Below, piece by piece: positions 16,285 through 25,454 of a DNA stretch of 64,000 nucleotides. The number at the start of each line of letters is the position of its first letter. Position 1 is the first letter of the stretch. Below the pieces are notes generated by a model. That model was not told where the DNA came from. It did not search any database and saw only the letters and a list, made by a program, of their open reading frames with translations. A program made the position numbers and the translations under genes. Source of the stretch: Anaerocolumna sp. AGMB13020. GTDB lineage: Bacteria > Bacillota > Clostridia > Lachnospirales > Lachnospiraceae. The stretch spans positions 1,860,001 through 1,924,000 of the forward strand of contig NZ_CP136910.1 in NCBI RefSeq assembly GCF_033100115.1, in the 5' to 3' direction.

Positions 16285-18270
16285 CTATAGGATATCAAAC
16301 ACAGAAAGAACATCGCTTCCTTCTTTTACAAATGCAATAAACTCATACAATTCAGCCCTGCAGCTTATCTGCTGTTTTCCGCTGTAGACTTTTTTGTCTA
16401 GTACCTGAATCCAGTTACCTTCGGGCAGATAAACTTCACGTTCCACCTGTCCCTGATTTACAATAGGTGCAAAAAGTATCTCCTCCCCATACATGTACTG
16501 GTCCTCCAGTTTATAACATATCTCATCGTTGTAATAATCGAAGAACATGGGGCGCATAATGGGTTTTCCTGACTCGCTGGCAATGTCCATATATTTCTGG
16601 GTATAGGGTTTCATTCGCTCCCTGATTTCAATGAGTTTCTTTAGCTCCGGATAATTCTCCTCTCCAAAGCACCAGATTTCATTATCACCGCCACTTGGCT
16701 CAATGATTCCCGGATGACGGGGTTTATGATTCTTTGAGCGGCTGCGTGAACCATGTAGTCTCATAATAGGGCTAAACAGACCAAACTGGAACCAGCGGAC
16801 AACCAGCTCTCTAAAATAGTCACTTTCAATATCACCGCTAAAGAATCCGCCGATATCCGAATTCCACCAGGGAATCCCGCACATTGCCATGGACAATCCA
16901 CTCTTGATACTCATTCGGAGAGCTTCAAAGGTGGACATGATATCACCATTCCAGACAGCAGAACCATATTTCTGACTTCCGGGGTAAGCTGCCCTGGTAA
17001 GGGAAATGACTTTCTCTTCTCCAACTTCCTTTAAGCCATCGTAGAACATTTTTGAATAATAATAAGGATACAGCATGGCTGTCTGGGCACCGTTTCCAAG
17101 ATGGAACTTCAGGTGTCCGAACTGCTGGGGATGTACCTCAGGTTCTGCTTCATCCAGCCAGAAATTTCTTATACCATAACTGTAATAATTCTGCTTGACC
17201 TTGTCCCATACAAATTTGGCTGTCTTAGGATTCATGGGATCGATGAAGGTTTGCTGCCCGTAGAAATCAAAGGTGCCATATTGTCCGTTTTCTGTACGCA
17301 CCAGCATATTGCCTTCGCTCATCTCAAGATAATTTTCACTGTTGGGATTGATGGTTGGCCAGATGGAAACAATCGGTTCAATGTTCATTTGTCTTAATTC
17401 TTCACACATGGCTTTTGGGTCTGGCCAGTACTTCGGGTCAAATTTCCATTCCCCCTGCTCTGTCCAGTGGAAATAATCGATAACAATAGCATCAATGGGG
17501 ATACCTCTTTTCTTATATTCCCTTGCTGCCTCCAGTAAATCCTCCTGTGTCTCATAACGAAGCTTACATTGCCAGAAACCGGCTGCCCATTCTGGAAAAG
17601 CAGGCGCATAACCGGTCAGATCACAATAGATCTTCATGACCTCTGCGGGGGTATCACCGGCATATACCAGATAATCTGCCTGATAAGCACTATCCGATAC
17701 CCACAGGGTATGGTTATTGGTAAGCTCACATCTGCCGGGAGATGGGTTGTTCCAGAAAAATCCATATCCCAAAGAGGAATACACCACTGGCAATGTGGAT
17801 TTTGTATTGTAATGTAAGAGATTACAGGTACTTCCCTTACGGTCGAACTGATCCTCCTGTTCCTGACCCAGTCCGTAAAAATGCTCTCCTTTATTTGCAT
17901 CGAAAATCACCTTGACCTGATAATGGTCTCCTTCCCGATGCATGTTCCTGGTGGTATAGTCACCTTCATATTTCGTGTGCAGAATCTGCGTTCCGTTACG
18001 ATAATAAGTGATTACGCCCCCATGCCATATATTCCCTGCTTCAATTTTCGCAGAAACCTTACCATTGGTTATGGTAGCCACACTTTCATCTCCGCTGACC
18101 ACGCAGCTGTCTGCGGCTGTCTGCGGCAGCAGTGTCCAGGACTCCTCTGAAATCTTTGCATTTTTTGTTGTTCGGCAGCGCAGGCAGTTGTTGCCGTATG
18201 CTTCAATAACCGTAAGCTCATCTTTTCTTTCAAATACCAGTTTATCCTTATATAATTCTATTTTACCCAT
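16285..18270 (-). CDS. GH31 alpha-xylosidase/alpha-glucosidase
   Basis: A 661-residue intracellular GH31 enzyme, shorter than the one at 10.7-13.1 kb because it lacks the long C-terminal domains. The barrel contains AIVIDYFHW, the nucleophile motif NFWLDEAEPE (Asp373) and the acid/base motif AVWNGDIMS (Asp443). The WLDEAEPE form is frequent in bacterial alpha-xylosidase-like GH31 proteins. GGAGG precedes the ATG. It is the first gene of a two-gene unit with GH43 and is divergent from an AraC regulator, so the pair likely debranches arabinoxylan or xyloglucan fragments under that regulator. Confidence 0.88.
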   Translation of the reverse strand: MGKIELYKDKLVFERKDELTVIEAYGNNCLRCRTTKNAKISEESWTLLPQTAADSCVVSGDESVATITNGKVSAKIEAGNIWHGGVITYYRNGTQILHTKYEGDYTTRNMHREGDHYQVKVIFDANKGEHFYGLGQEQEDQFDRKGSTCNLLHYNTKSTLPVVYSSLGYGFFWNNPSPGRCELTNNHTLWVSDSAYQADYLVYAGDTPAEVMKIYCDLTGYAPAFPEWAAGFWQCKLRYETQEDLLEAAREYKKRGIPIDAIVIDYFHWTEQGEWKFDPKYWPDPKAMCEELRQMNIEPIVSIWPTINPNSENYLEMSEGNMLVRTENGQYGTFDFYGQQTFIDPMNPKTAKFVWDKVKQNYYSYGIRNFWLDEAEPEVHPQQFGHLKFHLGNGAQTAMLYPYYYSKMFYDGLKEVGEEKVISLTRAAYPGSQKYGSAVWNGDIMSTFEALRMSIKSGLSMAMCGIPWWNSDIGGFFSGDIESDYFRELVVRWFQFGLFSPIMRLHGSRSRSKNHKPRHPGIIEPSGGDNEIWCFGEENYPELKKLIEIRERMKPYTQKYMDIASESGKPIMRPMFFDYYNDEICYKLEDQYMYGEEILFAPIVNQGQVEREVYLPEGNWIQVLDKKVYSGKQQISCRAELYEFIAFVKEGSDVLSVFDIL

Positions 18271-18376
18271 AACTTCCTCCTTGTCGCGAATCCTTCTTGC
18301 TGCTTATATGTCCAGTTTAGTATAGACGAAAAGCCAAAAGATTACTTTAGATATCTTCACCTAAGTTGATACTATC

Positions 18377-18404
18377 TTGACTTTTTTACTCTATATGCTA
18401 TACT
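18377..18404 (+). promoter_or_regulatory. Promoter of the second AraC gene
   Basis: TTGACT (18377-18382) and TATACT (18399-18404) with a 16-bp spacer on the plus strand. On the minus strand of the same gap a TATACT near 18319 without a good -35 may serve the GH31 gene. Confidence 0.6.
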
Positions 18405-18462
18405 CTGCTCATATCGAACTTGCATCTGTCATTCAGAAGGCTGCACCTTACAGGAGATCTTT

Positions 18463-19368
18463 ATGCTTAAATCATTGTATACCGATTCCCAGTTCAAAGA
18501 ACTGGTATCCCATGTCATTTCAAACCGGCCCTATTCCTTGCACCGGACCTTCATTCCTGCGGATTGTGATCTGGTACTATATCAGCATCTGCACGATGAA
18601 ATCGAATTGTTTTACCTGGAATCCGGTGAGATAGAATTTATGATTGAAGACAGACATATTCTGTTAAAAGAAGGGGAAGCGATTCTTATTCCGCCAGGTC
18701 TGCTGCATATGGCACTTAATCCCCATAAAAGGAATTGCTGTTTTTATGCCTTTCTCTTCAGTACGGTTCTCTTTACCGAAGCCTACTCCCACTCCTCTTA
18801 TGCACGTTTTGTCCAGCCCCTTAAGCACAATGGTGCCCTCTACGTCCTGTCGTTTTCTCCGGCTAATGGCTGGCAGGACAAGTTCCTTCAGCTGCTGGTG
18901 CAGATTCTTCAATTTTATGACCGAAAGGATATCGAGAACTGGGAACTGGAACTACATGGGCTGCTGTTTCAGCTATGGAATCTTTATTACGCAAATCATA
19001 TGCTCTCCGTTGATCTTTCCGGTACTTACCAGAAGCTATATGATAAATTGAAAAGTTCCCTGCTCTATCTTCAGGAGAATTACGGTGCGGATCTGACGCT
19101 GGAACAGCTGGCCGGACATTCTGGTCTTAGCAAAGGTGCTTTCTGCCGTTACTTTAAAGAGCTTACCGGAACCTCTCCCATTACCTATCTGGTACGGTTT
19201 CGAATTAGAAAAAGCTGCGAATTGCTTATAAACAGCGATTTAAAAATAACACAGGTCGCCAATCAGTGCGGTTTTTATAATATCAGCCATTACAACCGGG
19301 CTTTTCTTCAATATATGAAATGTACACCGACGGAATATCGCAGACAGTATCCTGAGAGTGAGAATTAA
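18463..19368 (+). CDS. AraC-family transcriptional regulator with cupin sensor
   Basis: A 301-residue regulator. Residues about 25-110 form a cupin (LHDEIELFYLESGEIEFMIE and EGEAILIPPGLLH), and residues about 195-295 hold two AraC helix-turn-helix motifs (LTLEQLAGHSGLSKGAFCRY and CGFYNISHYNRAFLQYMKCT). AGGAG precedes the ATG. It is divergently transcribed from the GH31-GH43 pair and most likely controls it in response to a pentose or oligosaccharide. It is a different subfamily from the regulator at 13.3 kb. Confidence 0.9.
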   Translation: MLKSLYTDSQFKELVSHVISNRPYSLHRTFIPADCDLVLYQHLHDEIELFYLESGEIEFMIEDRHILLKEGEAILIPPGLLHMALNPHKRNCCFYAFLFSTVLFTEAYSHSSYARFVQPLKHNGALYVLSFSPANGWQDKFLQLLVQILQFYDRKDIENWELELHGLLFQLWNLYYANHMLSVDLSGTYQKLYDKLKSSLLYLQENYGADLTLEQLAGHSGLSKGAFCRYFKELTGTSPITYLVRFRIRKSCELLINSDLKITQVANQCGFYNISHYNRAFLQYMKCTPTEYRRQYPESEN

Positions 19369-19434
19369 TAAAGGTATAAATACTTTTAGATTAAGATTTT
19401 GGATTTTGGCGAAAGTTTGTCTTTGGGGGTGGAC

Positions 19435-19678
19435 GAAAACCTGGCCTCCTCTTTGTACGTTTTTGTTCGGAGAAGAACCCTTATTCCACTAGTACTGCAG
19501 AATCCGCTTAAGACAGAACCGAATAAGCCAAACTCGCGTAGTAACAGGCTGTGCATCTTTTTTTGTTCTTTGCACGCTCAAACAGTGGCTTATTCGGTTC
19601 TTTGCGCGGTTTCCGCAGTACAAGTGTCATAAGGAACCTTTCCGAGACAAAAACTCCCAAAGAGGAGGCCTGGTTTTC
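19435..19678. repeat. Large imperfect inverted repeat, ~95-bp arms
   Basis: Left arm 19435-19530 and right arm 19586-19678 are inverted copies with scattered mismatches: GAAAACCTGGCCTCCTCTTTG at the outer end and CCGAATAAGCCA at the inner end match their complements. They are separated by a 55-base loop with its own small stem (GTGC/GCAC). No open frame spans it convincingly. It could be a MITE-like relic or a structured RNA. It is not the same family as the hairpin repeat at 20.3 kb. Confidence 0.8.
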
Positions 19679-19798
19679 TGATTATTGTAAATGACTTTAT
19701 TTCTTTTTTAGTTATGCTGAGTAGAATTATTTTACGGAGGCAGTTATATGGTTCAATAAGTAGGATGTATATTAGATGATTTATTTTTAGCAATGTAT

Positions 19799-20052
19799 TT
19801 ATAAGCTTTTACTTAATAGCCAGAATTTATCACATTTATTTGGTATTTGCTTTTCATTTACGTTACATGGGTCTATAAATGAATCCTTTATTTTTTCTGT
19901 GAATCCCAGCCTTTTGTATAAGCGTATATTATCTGCTTCAGTTTCATCTACTCCAATAGTTACTGTTTTGAACCCTAAATTTTTTATATGCTCTAAAACC
20001 AAAGTTAAGAGTTTTGTAATAAATCTTTTTCATTTGCAATCCCAATTTTCAT
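19799..20052 (-). pseudogene. GNAT acetyltransferase remnant (internal deletion and frameshift)
   Basis: From an ATG at 20052 the frame reads MKIGIANEKDLLQN, a typical acetyltransferase N-terminus, then hits a stop. In another frame the sequence continues LVLEHIKNLGFKTVTIGV and NIRLYKRLGF, the acetyl-CoA fold and C-terminal motifs of GNAT enzymes. About 60-70 residues that normally separate these parts are missing. It is a decayed gene in a gene-poor stretch between two repeats. Confidence 0.75.
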
Positions 20053-20179
20053 CTATTTCACTTCCTTATAAAGGATAACATATATATTTTTAACTTTAGA
20101 AGCTCAGAACGAATATTTGCAGTACATAAGAATTGACCTTGAACATATCCTGGCTAACAATTATTTAAAATAACGAAGT

Positions 20180-20226
20180 GCCAGAAGAAGCCTTTATGAG
20201 TTGGATTTCCTTAGGCTTCTTCTGGC
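20180..20226. terminator. 14-bp stem-loop, possible terminator
   Basis: GCCAGAAGAAGCCT pairs perfectly with its complement across a 19-base loop. T content after the stem is modest on either strand, so the direction is unclear. Confidence 0.5.
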
Positions 20227-20328
20227 TTGTAATTTATGATATGGTTAGTTGCTTGTTTATATTATTTTTGTGTTTTAATTGATGTTACTGGACTGCTTTT
20301 CTCATCTACTTAATGGTATGATTAAAGC

Positions 20329-20598
20329 GTCAAAAGCCTTGTTTTTACACAATTTCAGGCAAATCGCACAAAACAGAAGAACGAATGCGCCTATGGAAAG
20401 GTATTAGAAGTCCTATTCTCCGGATGCTTTGCGCTATGTTATAAAACAGATTGTTTGAGCGAAGCGAGTTATCTGTTTTATAACATGCCAAGCACAAAGC
20501 ATCCGGAGAATTAGGACTTCTTATACCTTGGAATCGAAGCATGCGTTTTTCTGTTTTGTGCAATTTGCCGTCCCCTTTTGAAAAACTAATCTTTTGAC
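20329..20598. repeat. Hairpin repeat element, copy 1 (~270 bp)
   Basis: The ends are GTCAAAAG and its complement CTTTTGAC. Inside are ~110-base inverted arms (GGCAAAT, CACAAAACAGAA, GGTATTAGAAGTCC, CTCCGGATGCTTTG and others, each mirrored), and a tip with TGAGCGAAGCGAGTTA. A second copy lies at 40726-40961 with the same layout but different paired bases, and an arm-free remnant at 24480-24547. No transposase is encoded. The right end overlaps the last codons of the deacetylase gene. Confidence 0.92.
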
Positions 20599-21440
20599 AC
20601 TTGAATCATGGTATAGGTAGAACCGGACTTTATCTCGCAGATTGTATCATCGTATTTCAGCCAGAGGTCTGTGGCTGTTGGATTACTTATGCGTTTGCCG
20701 TCTGCGCTGAATATTAATTGCTCGTAGGCTTTGGTGTACTCGTATATTTGAATGTTGGTTGCATACCACACATCTTTTCTATTGCTGATATATTCGGCAA
20801 ATTCTTCTATTACCTGCCAGTTGTCATCGGCTTCAAATTCATAGCTGTGCCCCCATAGGTAGAACAGATAAGGTGCCCAATCGACTTCGTCTTCTATAAA
20901 CTTTTTGGCAAGCTGCATTAGCTCCGGTGCTTTGTGATGGCAGGTTGCAGTCAACCTAAGCCAGTCGGCAGGCATTCTGAAATCAAAGGTGGAAATTACG
21001 GTTCTTGCATAGGCAATTCCGCAATTTTTTAGAATTTCTACTACGCTGTCACTATAGGTACCAAAGGGGTATGCCATTCCACGTACTATAGTATCAAATT
21101 GTTTCTCCAGACGTTCTCTGTCTTCTGTAATTTCCTTTATTACCAGATTTCCCGGCAGCTGCTCCAGAAATGGATGGGTAAGGGAATGGACTGCAATTTC
21201 CTGACCAGAATTCTGAAAGCATTCATTTATCTGCTTTTCTGTCATTCTTCTATGTATCTGACCGGTCGGATATTCGGTTCCTTCCGCTGCATATAAACCA
21301 CTGTTTAGGTTAAAGGTTCCTTTTAAACCATATTGCTGCATAATTTCCAGCAGTTTTTTATCCTGCTCCACTCCATCATCGTAACTTAATGTCAGTGCTT
21401 TTGCTTTTCCTCCCGGATATCTTAAGTGTATACTTGCCAT
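20586..21440 (-). CDS. Polysaccharide deacetylase family protein (CE4/NodB)
   Basis: A 284-residue protein with NodB motifs: SYDDG (Asp21, Asp22) and HSLTHP (His85, His89) for the metal site, then AYPFGTYS and a WGHSYEFE segment near the C-terminus. There is no signal peptide or membrane anchor, so an intracellular carbohydrate deacetylase is more likely than a peptidoglycan one. AAAGGAG precedes the ATG. The last codons (VSKD, stop) lie inside the right end of the hairpin repeat, so the present C-terminus was partly supplied by that element. It may deacetylate an imported oligosaccharide; no substrate is evident. Confidence 0.85.
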   Translation of the reverse strand: MASIHLRYPGGKAKALTLSYDDGVEQDKKLLEIMQQYGLKGTFNLNSGLYAAEGTEYPTGQIHRRMTEKQINECFQNSGQEIAVHSLTHPFLEQLPGNLVIKEITEDRERLEKQFDTIVRGMAYPFGTYSDSVVEILKNCGIAYARTVISTFDFRMPADWLRLTATCHHKAPELMQLAKKFIEDEVDWAPYLFYLWGHSYEFEADDNWQVIEEFAEYISNRKDVWYATNIQIYEYTKAYEQLIFSADGKRISNPTATDLWLKYDDTICEIKSGSTYTMIQVSKD

Positions 21441-21574
21441 AACAGGCTCCTTTCTTTATTACCCCAATCTTTTATTTTCAGGGTTATTATACACTTGAAA
21501 GATCTTTTTCTCAATGATTTTATCACAAGTATATGTTCACTGGATGAAAGAATACCGTTTTGCCTCTGTTGGAC

Positions 21575-24274
21575 TTATTGCAGCTCTATACTGATATGAT
21601 GCGTACTTTCTTTTTCCAATTCCATTATTTTTTGTTTCTCAATTCTGTCCGTATTTTCCCCGTACAATACTCCATCTATCCTGATGCTGCCAATTTGATA
21701 CTCTCCAAACTCCTTTTTGCTTTTATTGAGATATTCCACTTTTAATCTTCTTTCCTGGTAGGTCAATGAGATGGAAGCTGCACCATCTTTGTCAAATTGC
21801 TCTTTCAAAAGCCCCGGCTTCAGAACAAGTGTGCCGTATTTCCCTTTTATTCCATACATTTCTGTCAGTACTGTCAGCAGGAGCCAGCTGGCTGCCCCTG
21901 TAAGATAATGATAGAGACCGTAACCCCTGGCGTCTATATATTCTGTTATTCCCGGATACACCCTGCTTTTTTCGAAATCACTCAGCTGGCTGTAAAGGGT
22001 GTGGATTACCTTATAGGCTTCTTTGGCAAATCCTCTCCGGTATAAGGCGTTGGCATACATCACTGCCATATGGGAGAAGACCGCTCCATTTTCTTTGTGC
22101 CCATAAGCAAACCCGAACATTCTGCCAAGGTCTGTTTTGACTTCCCCAAAATCGGTGTTGAGCCTGTAGCCGCCTGCATCCTTTTTGTACAGATAGTTAT
22201 CTGCCGCCTTTATGATTTCGAGACTCTCGGCTTTTGTTGCCGTACCGGACATTATGGTAAATACCTGACCGGTAAGCATCATTCTCACCCCCAAAGGATG
22301 GTCTCCCTCCACCCTGCTGCCTTTGTTATCGTAGTAACCGTTGTACCAGGAATTGCCGTTCTGATCGGTTATCCACTCTTCTTTCCTGATATGGTCTTTA
22401 ATCCACTGGCTTTTCTTCTTAAGATTCCTGATCAGTTCCTCAAAGGATACCTCCACCTTTTTTCCGCTTACTGTACGCCGGCAGCTTCTATGATATTTCT
22501 GAAGAAGTGCTTTTTTTTGTAAAGTGCTGTCATACAGCTCCTGACTATCCTCCAGTAACAGGCTGATTTCTTCTGCCAAAGTCAATACACTGCCATCCTT
22601 TTCCTCTTTCAGCTCTTTAAGCAACTCCGCCATATCGGACAGATTTCCGGCATAAGCAGCAGTAAAGGCAACACTTTCCCCTCTTTCACCTGCCATATCC
22701 AGGGCATCATTCCAGTCTGCTCCCCTTAAACGAATGTTATTATGCTCTCCTACATCGTAAAATGCCGTCAGATTCTGCAAAAGCAGATGTTCCAGTACTG
22801 TTCCCCTATAAATCTCTCCGTTTTCGGTGCGTAGCAGATTTCCCTGCTCCTCGGACCAGTTTTCATCTTTTCCCTCTCCTCTGTCTGCCTGGTTATCTTT
22901 AAAATAGACCACCTCCTCCAACAGTAAATCCAGATCTGCGCTTTGTTCGATATAGAGTTTTGTTGTTAATAACGGCCAGAAGCCATGATCCATCCATACA
23001 CGGGTAATGTTATTCCTGTCTGCGATAAATTCTCCAGGTTTTGAACCGATTATGGTGGCATTGGTTCCGTCTATTCGGACACCTGCAAAATTATTTAATA
23101 TCATTTCCCTCACTCCCTGAGGGTTCATGATCAACAGTGCCAGACAGTCCTGCCATAAGTCCCGCCAGCCTCTTCCGCCTTTTCCGTAGTCATGATGGGG
23201 CAGAAAGGAGCAGCCGTATATGCGACGTAACATAGGCTGGAAATTTACCCAATACATCCAGTTATCAAAGTTCTTATCACCGGTATGACAGGATACGTTT
23301 ATTTTATGTTTCCAATAGCTTTTGGTCTCTTTCAGCGCTTCTTCAAAAAAAGCTTCGGACAGAAATTTAGCAGCAGTCTCTTTCATTTCACCCTCTTCGT
23401 CACCATATGCCAGAGAAAGGATATAAACGCTCTCTTCTCCCGGTTTTAAGACAACCTCGGCAAACCGTAATCCTCCCAATGCTTCGTAACCATCTATGGT
23501 ATAATCCTGGCTGACTGGTAATAAGGTACCTTTCATTATAGCCTCTGGATTCTCCAAAGAACCTCCGTTTCCGATAAAATCATCAACTACCGGAAAGAAG
23601 CCTGCAGGGTCTCCGCTTTTTTCTGATTTTCCAAATACTCCATATACCCAATGATTCTGCTGGTGCCCTCTTTCATCAAAAGCCAGGGTAGGATGGACCA
23701 GCACTCCGTTATTTGTGGTTTTGATCCGATGAAGCAAGGAGGTCACATGCCTGTGATCTCTGATATTATCTGCAGAACGTCCGTAAATGGGCACGGCTGC
23801 AGTAGGTGTTATTATCATTTCTTCAGCACCTTCATTGCGTATCCGTACTTTCATCAATTCTATTCTTTCACCGGTTGCAGGTACAAAGGAGGTTATGACA
23901 GAGCTGATTCCAAGGCTTTTATTACAGCGTGTCACCTGGTGCCACATAATTCCCGCTTCCAGTACAGTCTCTTCTTTTTCTTCCGTAAAAATTTCCGCCT
24001 GCTGCCTGACGGATACCCCAGTGGCTGACCAGGCCTCTTTGCAATTGATAAGTACCCAGAAGTTCCTGGTGGATTTGTTGTTATGTAAGTCCTCACTGCT
24101 TACAGGCTGAAGCAGAAAATTGTGCTGCCCGGTTTTGGAATCCCCACCTAATAAGGGTGTAATACTACTCATTACCCCCTTTTCATTGGCCAGAGGGAAA
24201 TACAAATAATTTGTTGTTTCAGGGTCCGGCAGCCGGAAAGTTCCCATCTCATCGATAAACTGATATTGTTTCAT
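21575..24274 (-). CDS. GH94 glycoside phosphorylase (candidate laminaribiose phosphorylase)
   Basis: An 899-residue intracellular protein with the GH94 order: N-terminal beta-sandwich (about 1-300), helical linker, (alpha/alpha)6 barrel and C-terminal beta domain. The catalytic acid motif is ADWNDALD, with DWND at 520-523. GGRGWRDLWQD at about 366-376 is the usual substrate-site segment. Length and N-terminal style differ from the cellodextrin phosphorylase encoded at 33-36 kb. Because licheninase products leave a beta-1,3-linked disaccharide after cellodextrin phosphorolysis, laminaribiose phosphorylase is an attractive call. The sequence alone supports only GH94. Confidence 0.85.
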   Translation of the reverse strand: MKQYQFIDEMGTFRLPDPETTNYLYFPLANEKGVMSSITPLLGGDSKTGQHNFLLQPVSSEDLHNNKSTRNFWVLINCKEAWSATGVSVRQQAEIFTEEKEETVLEAGIMWHQVTRCNKSLGISSVITSFVPATGERIELMKVRIRNEGAEEMIITPTAAVPIYGRSADNIRDHRHVTSLLHRIKTTNNGVLVHPTLAFDERGHQQNHWVYGVFGKSEKSGDPAGFFPVVDDFIGNGGSLENPEAIMKGTLLPVSQDYTIDGYEALGGLRFAEVVLKPGEESVYILSLAYGDEEGEMKETAAKFLSEAFFEEALKETKSYWKHKINVSCHTGDKNFDNWMYWVNFQPMLRRIYGCSFLPHHDYGKGGRGWRDLWQDCLALLIMNPQGVREMILNNFAGVRIDGTNATIIGSKPGEFIADRNNITRVWMDHGFWPLLTTKLYIEQSADLDLLLEEVVYFKDNQADRGEGKDENWSEEQGNLLRTENGEIYRGTVLEHLLLQNLTAFYDVGEHNNIRLRGADWNDALDMAGERGESVAFTAAYAGNLSDMAELLKELKEEKDGSVLTLAEEISLLLEDSQELYDSTLQKKALLQKYHRSCRRTVSGKKVEVSFEELIRNLKKKSQWIKDHIRKEEWITDQNGNSWYNGYYDNKGSRVEGDHPLGVRMMLTGQVFTIMSGTATKAESLEIIKAADNYLYKKDAGGYRLNTDFGEVKTDLGRMFGFAYGHKENGAVFSHMAVMYANALYRRGFAKEAYKVIHTLYSQLSDFEKSRVYPGITEYIDARGYGLYHYLTGAASWLLLTVLTEMYGIKGKYGTLVLKPGLLKEQFDKDGAASISLTYQERRLKVEYLNKSKKEFGEYQIGSIRIDGVLYGENTDRIEKQKIMELEKESTHHISIELQ

Positions 24275-24361
24275 TTAAGCTCGGCACCTCTTCTTCCTTA
24301 TAATTTTATCTTTACTATCTCGGTTCTTTTCACGACACATTGCCGGTTCTGCCTGAGAAAC

Positions 24362-24378
24362 TGTATAATGGATATACA
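24362..24378. promoter_or_regulatory. Small palindrome upstream of the GH94 gene
   Basis: TGTATA-ATGGA-TATACA, a perfect 6+5+6 inverted repeat about 90 bp before the GH94 start codon, inside a wider 12-base inverted repeat (TTGCCGGTTCTG with one mismatch). It could be an operator; no matching regulator is identified. Confidence 0.35.
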
Positions 24379-24479
24379 ATTTTTCCTGGACAGAATCGGC
24401 AACATTCTTGCACTCCTGTATGTATTTGTTTCTTGATATTTTTCTCTTCTAATTCTTTATGAAATCAGATGTTTAAAGC

Positions 24480-24547
24480 GTCAAAAGCCTTGATTTTTGC
24501 AATTTCAGGCAATCACACGTCCCCTTTTGAAAAACTAATCTTTTGAC
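24480..24547. repeat. Hairpin repeat remnant (termini only, 68 bp)
   Basis: Carries both outer flanks of the hairpin repeat, from GTCAAAAGCCTTG to CCCCTTTTGAAAAACTAATC and CTTTTGAC, but the ~200-bp inverted-arm core is missing. The homology to copy 1 extends about 10 bp beyond the right terminus. It lies just past the stop of the licheninase gene. Confidence 0.85.
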
Positions 24548-24562
24548 ACCTGCATCATCAGA

Positions 24563-25285
24563 TTACTCTGCCAGTGTAATGCGTATCCAGTCATATTCAG
24601 CCTGAAGAGGTGTCTTTCCATCAAATGCACCTAACCAGGAATCCACTCCGGTTCCGGGCCAGACATTCATCATAACCTTTCCGGCAGTAACTGGAATGTC
24701 AGTCTCCGCGGTATGTACGGCCTTTCCGTCCACATACCAGGTAATCTTATCCTTAAGCCACAAAAAGCCGTAGGTATGGAACTCTTTTGAGGCATCAAAC
24801 CCAAGCTCATGGACATATTCATGCTCCCCCACACCATTGGTAAAATAATTAAACTGTACCTTCGTCGTATCTTTTCCCAGAAATTCAATATCTATTTCAT
24901 CCCATGGATTATTATCACTGGGTCCCGTATAGGTGAAAAAAGAGGATACCACTCCATCATTCTTTATGGGTTTCATCTTTACCTCATACTTTCCATAATG
25001 ATAGAATTCTCTGGTACGGTACTCACCGCCGGACCATTTTGGGGACGCCTCCGGACCATCGGAATCAATGGTTAATTTCAGGATACCATCTTCAAAACTT
25101 ACATTATCCCCTCTCCAGGTACAATCGAACATACTGCCGTTACTCCAACCGTCGGCTTTTTGCATCTTTTCTTCTTCATAACTGTCAAATTGCTGTTCCA
25201 GTGCTACTTCTTTTTTCGATGAACAGCCTGTTAAAATCATTCCTGCCATTAGTAGGAATACCCCCTTTTTTAGTTTTCTCAACAT
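24563..25285 (-). CDS. Licheninase (beta-1,3-1,4-glucanase), GH16 lipoprotein
   Basis: A 240-residue surface enzyme. The signal peptide ends in lipobox LTGC (Cys21), so it is tethered to the membrane rather than secreted freely. The jelly-roll domain contains the licheninase signature [20 protein letters not shown] with nucleophile Glu130 and acid/base Glu134, and EYDWIRI near the end. It matches the Bacillus BglS/LicB type almost word for word in this region. GGAGG stands seven bases before the ATG. It cuts mixed-linkage beta-glucan at beta-1,4 bonds next to beta-1,3 bonds, feeding the ABC importer and phosphorylases next door. Confidence 0.93.
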   Translation of the reverse strand: MLRKLKKGVFLLMAGMILTGCSSKKEVALEQQFDSYEEEKMQKADGWSNGSMFDCTWRGDNVSFEDGILKLTIDSDGPEASPKWSGGEYRTREFYHYGKYEVKMKPIKNDGVVSSFFTYTGPSDNNPWDEIDIEFLGKDTTKVQFNYFTNGVGEHEYVHELGFDASKEFHTYGFLWLKDKITWYVDGKAVHTAETDIPVTAGKVMMNVWPGTGVDSWLGAFDGKTPLQAEYDWIRITLAE

Positions 25286-25421
25286 GCACTATCCTCCAAC
25301 CCGGGCTTTCGCCCATGCTCTGAAAGCCTTTAACTGCTCTCACCATTCTTTCCATTATCAGTATAGCCACCAAAAGTCAAATGTAACAGGGTACAAAATT
25401 ATGATAGTCCCTGATAAAATT

Positions 25422-25454
25422 AATAAGTTGAGAGGGAATCCCTCTCAACTTATT
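25422..25454 (-). terminator. Terminator of the beta-glucan importer operon
   Basis: A perfect 15-bp stem (AATAAGTTGAGAGGG) with a 3-base loop that begins inside the stop codon of the last importer gene. It is followed on the minus strand by TTAATTTTATC. Confidence 0.8.

Noticed and set aside
19399..19632. Plus-strand 77-codon gene
   Set aside because: It lies across the arms of the large inverted repeat, has no ribosome binding site and resembles no protein.
20345..20563. Minus-strand 72-codon gene
   Set aside because: The frame is formed by the hairpin repeat itself; the arms explain it and the second copy does not keep it open.
20329..20598. Insertion sequence with transposase
   Set aside because: No transposase-like protein is encoded in or beside any copy; the whole element is hairpin arms.
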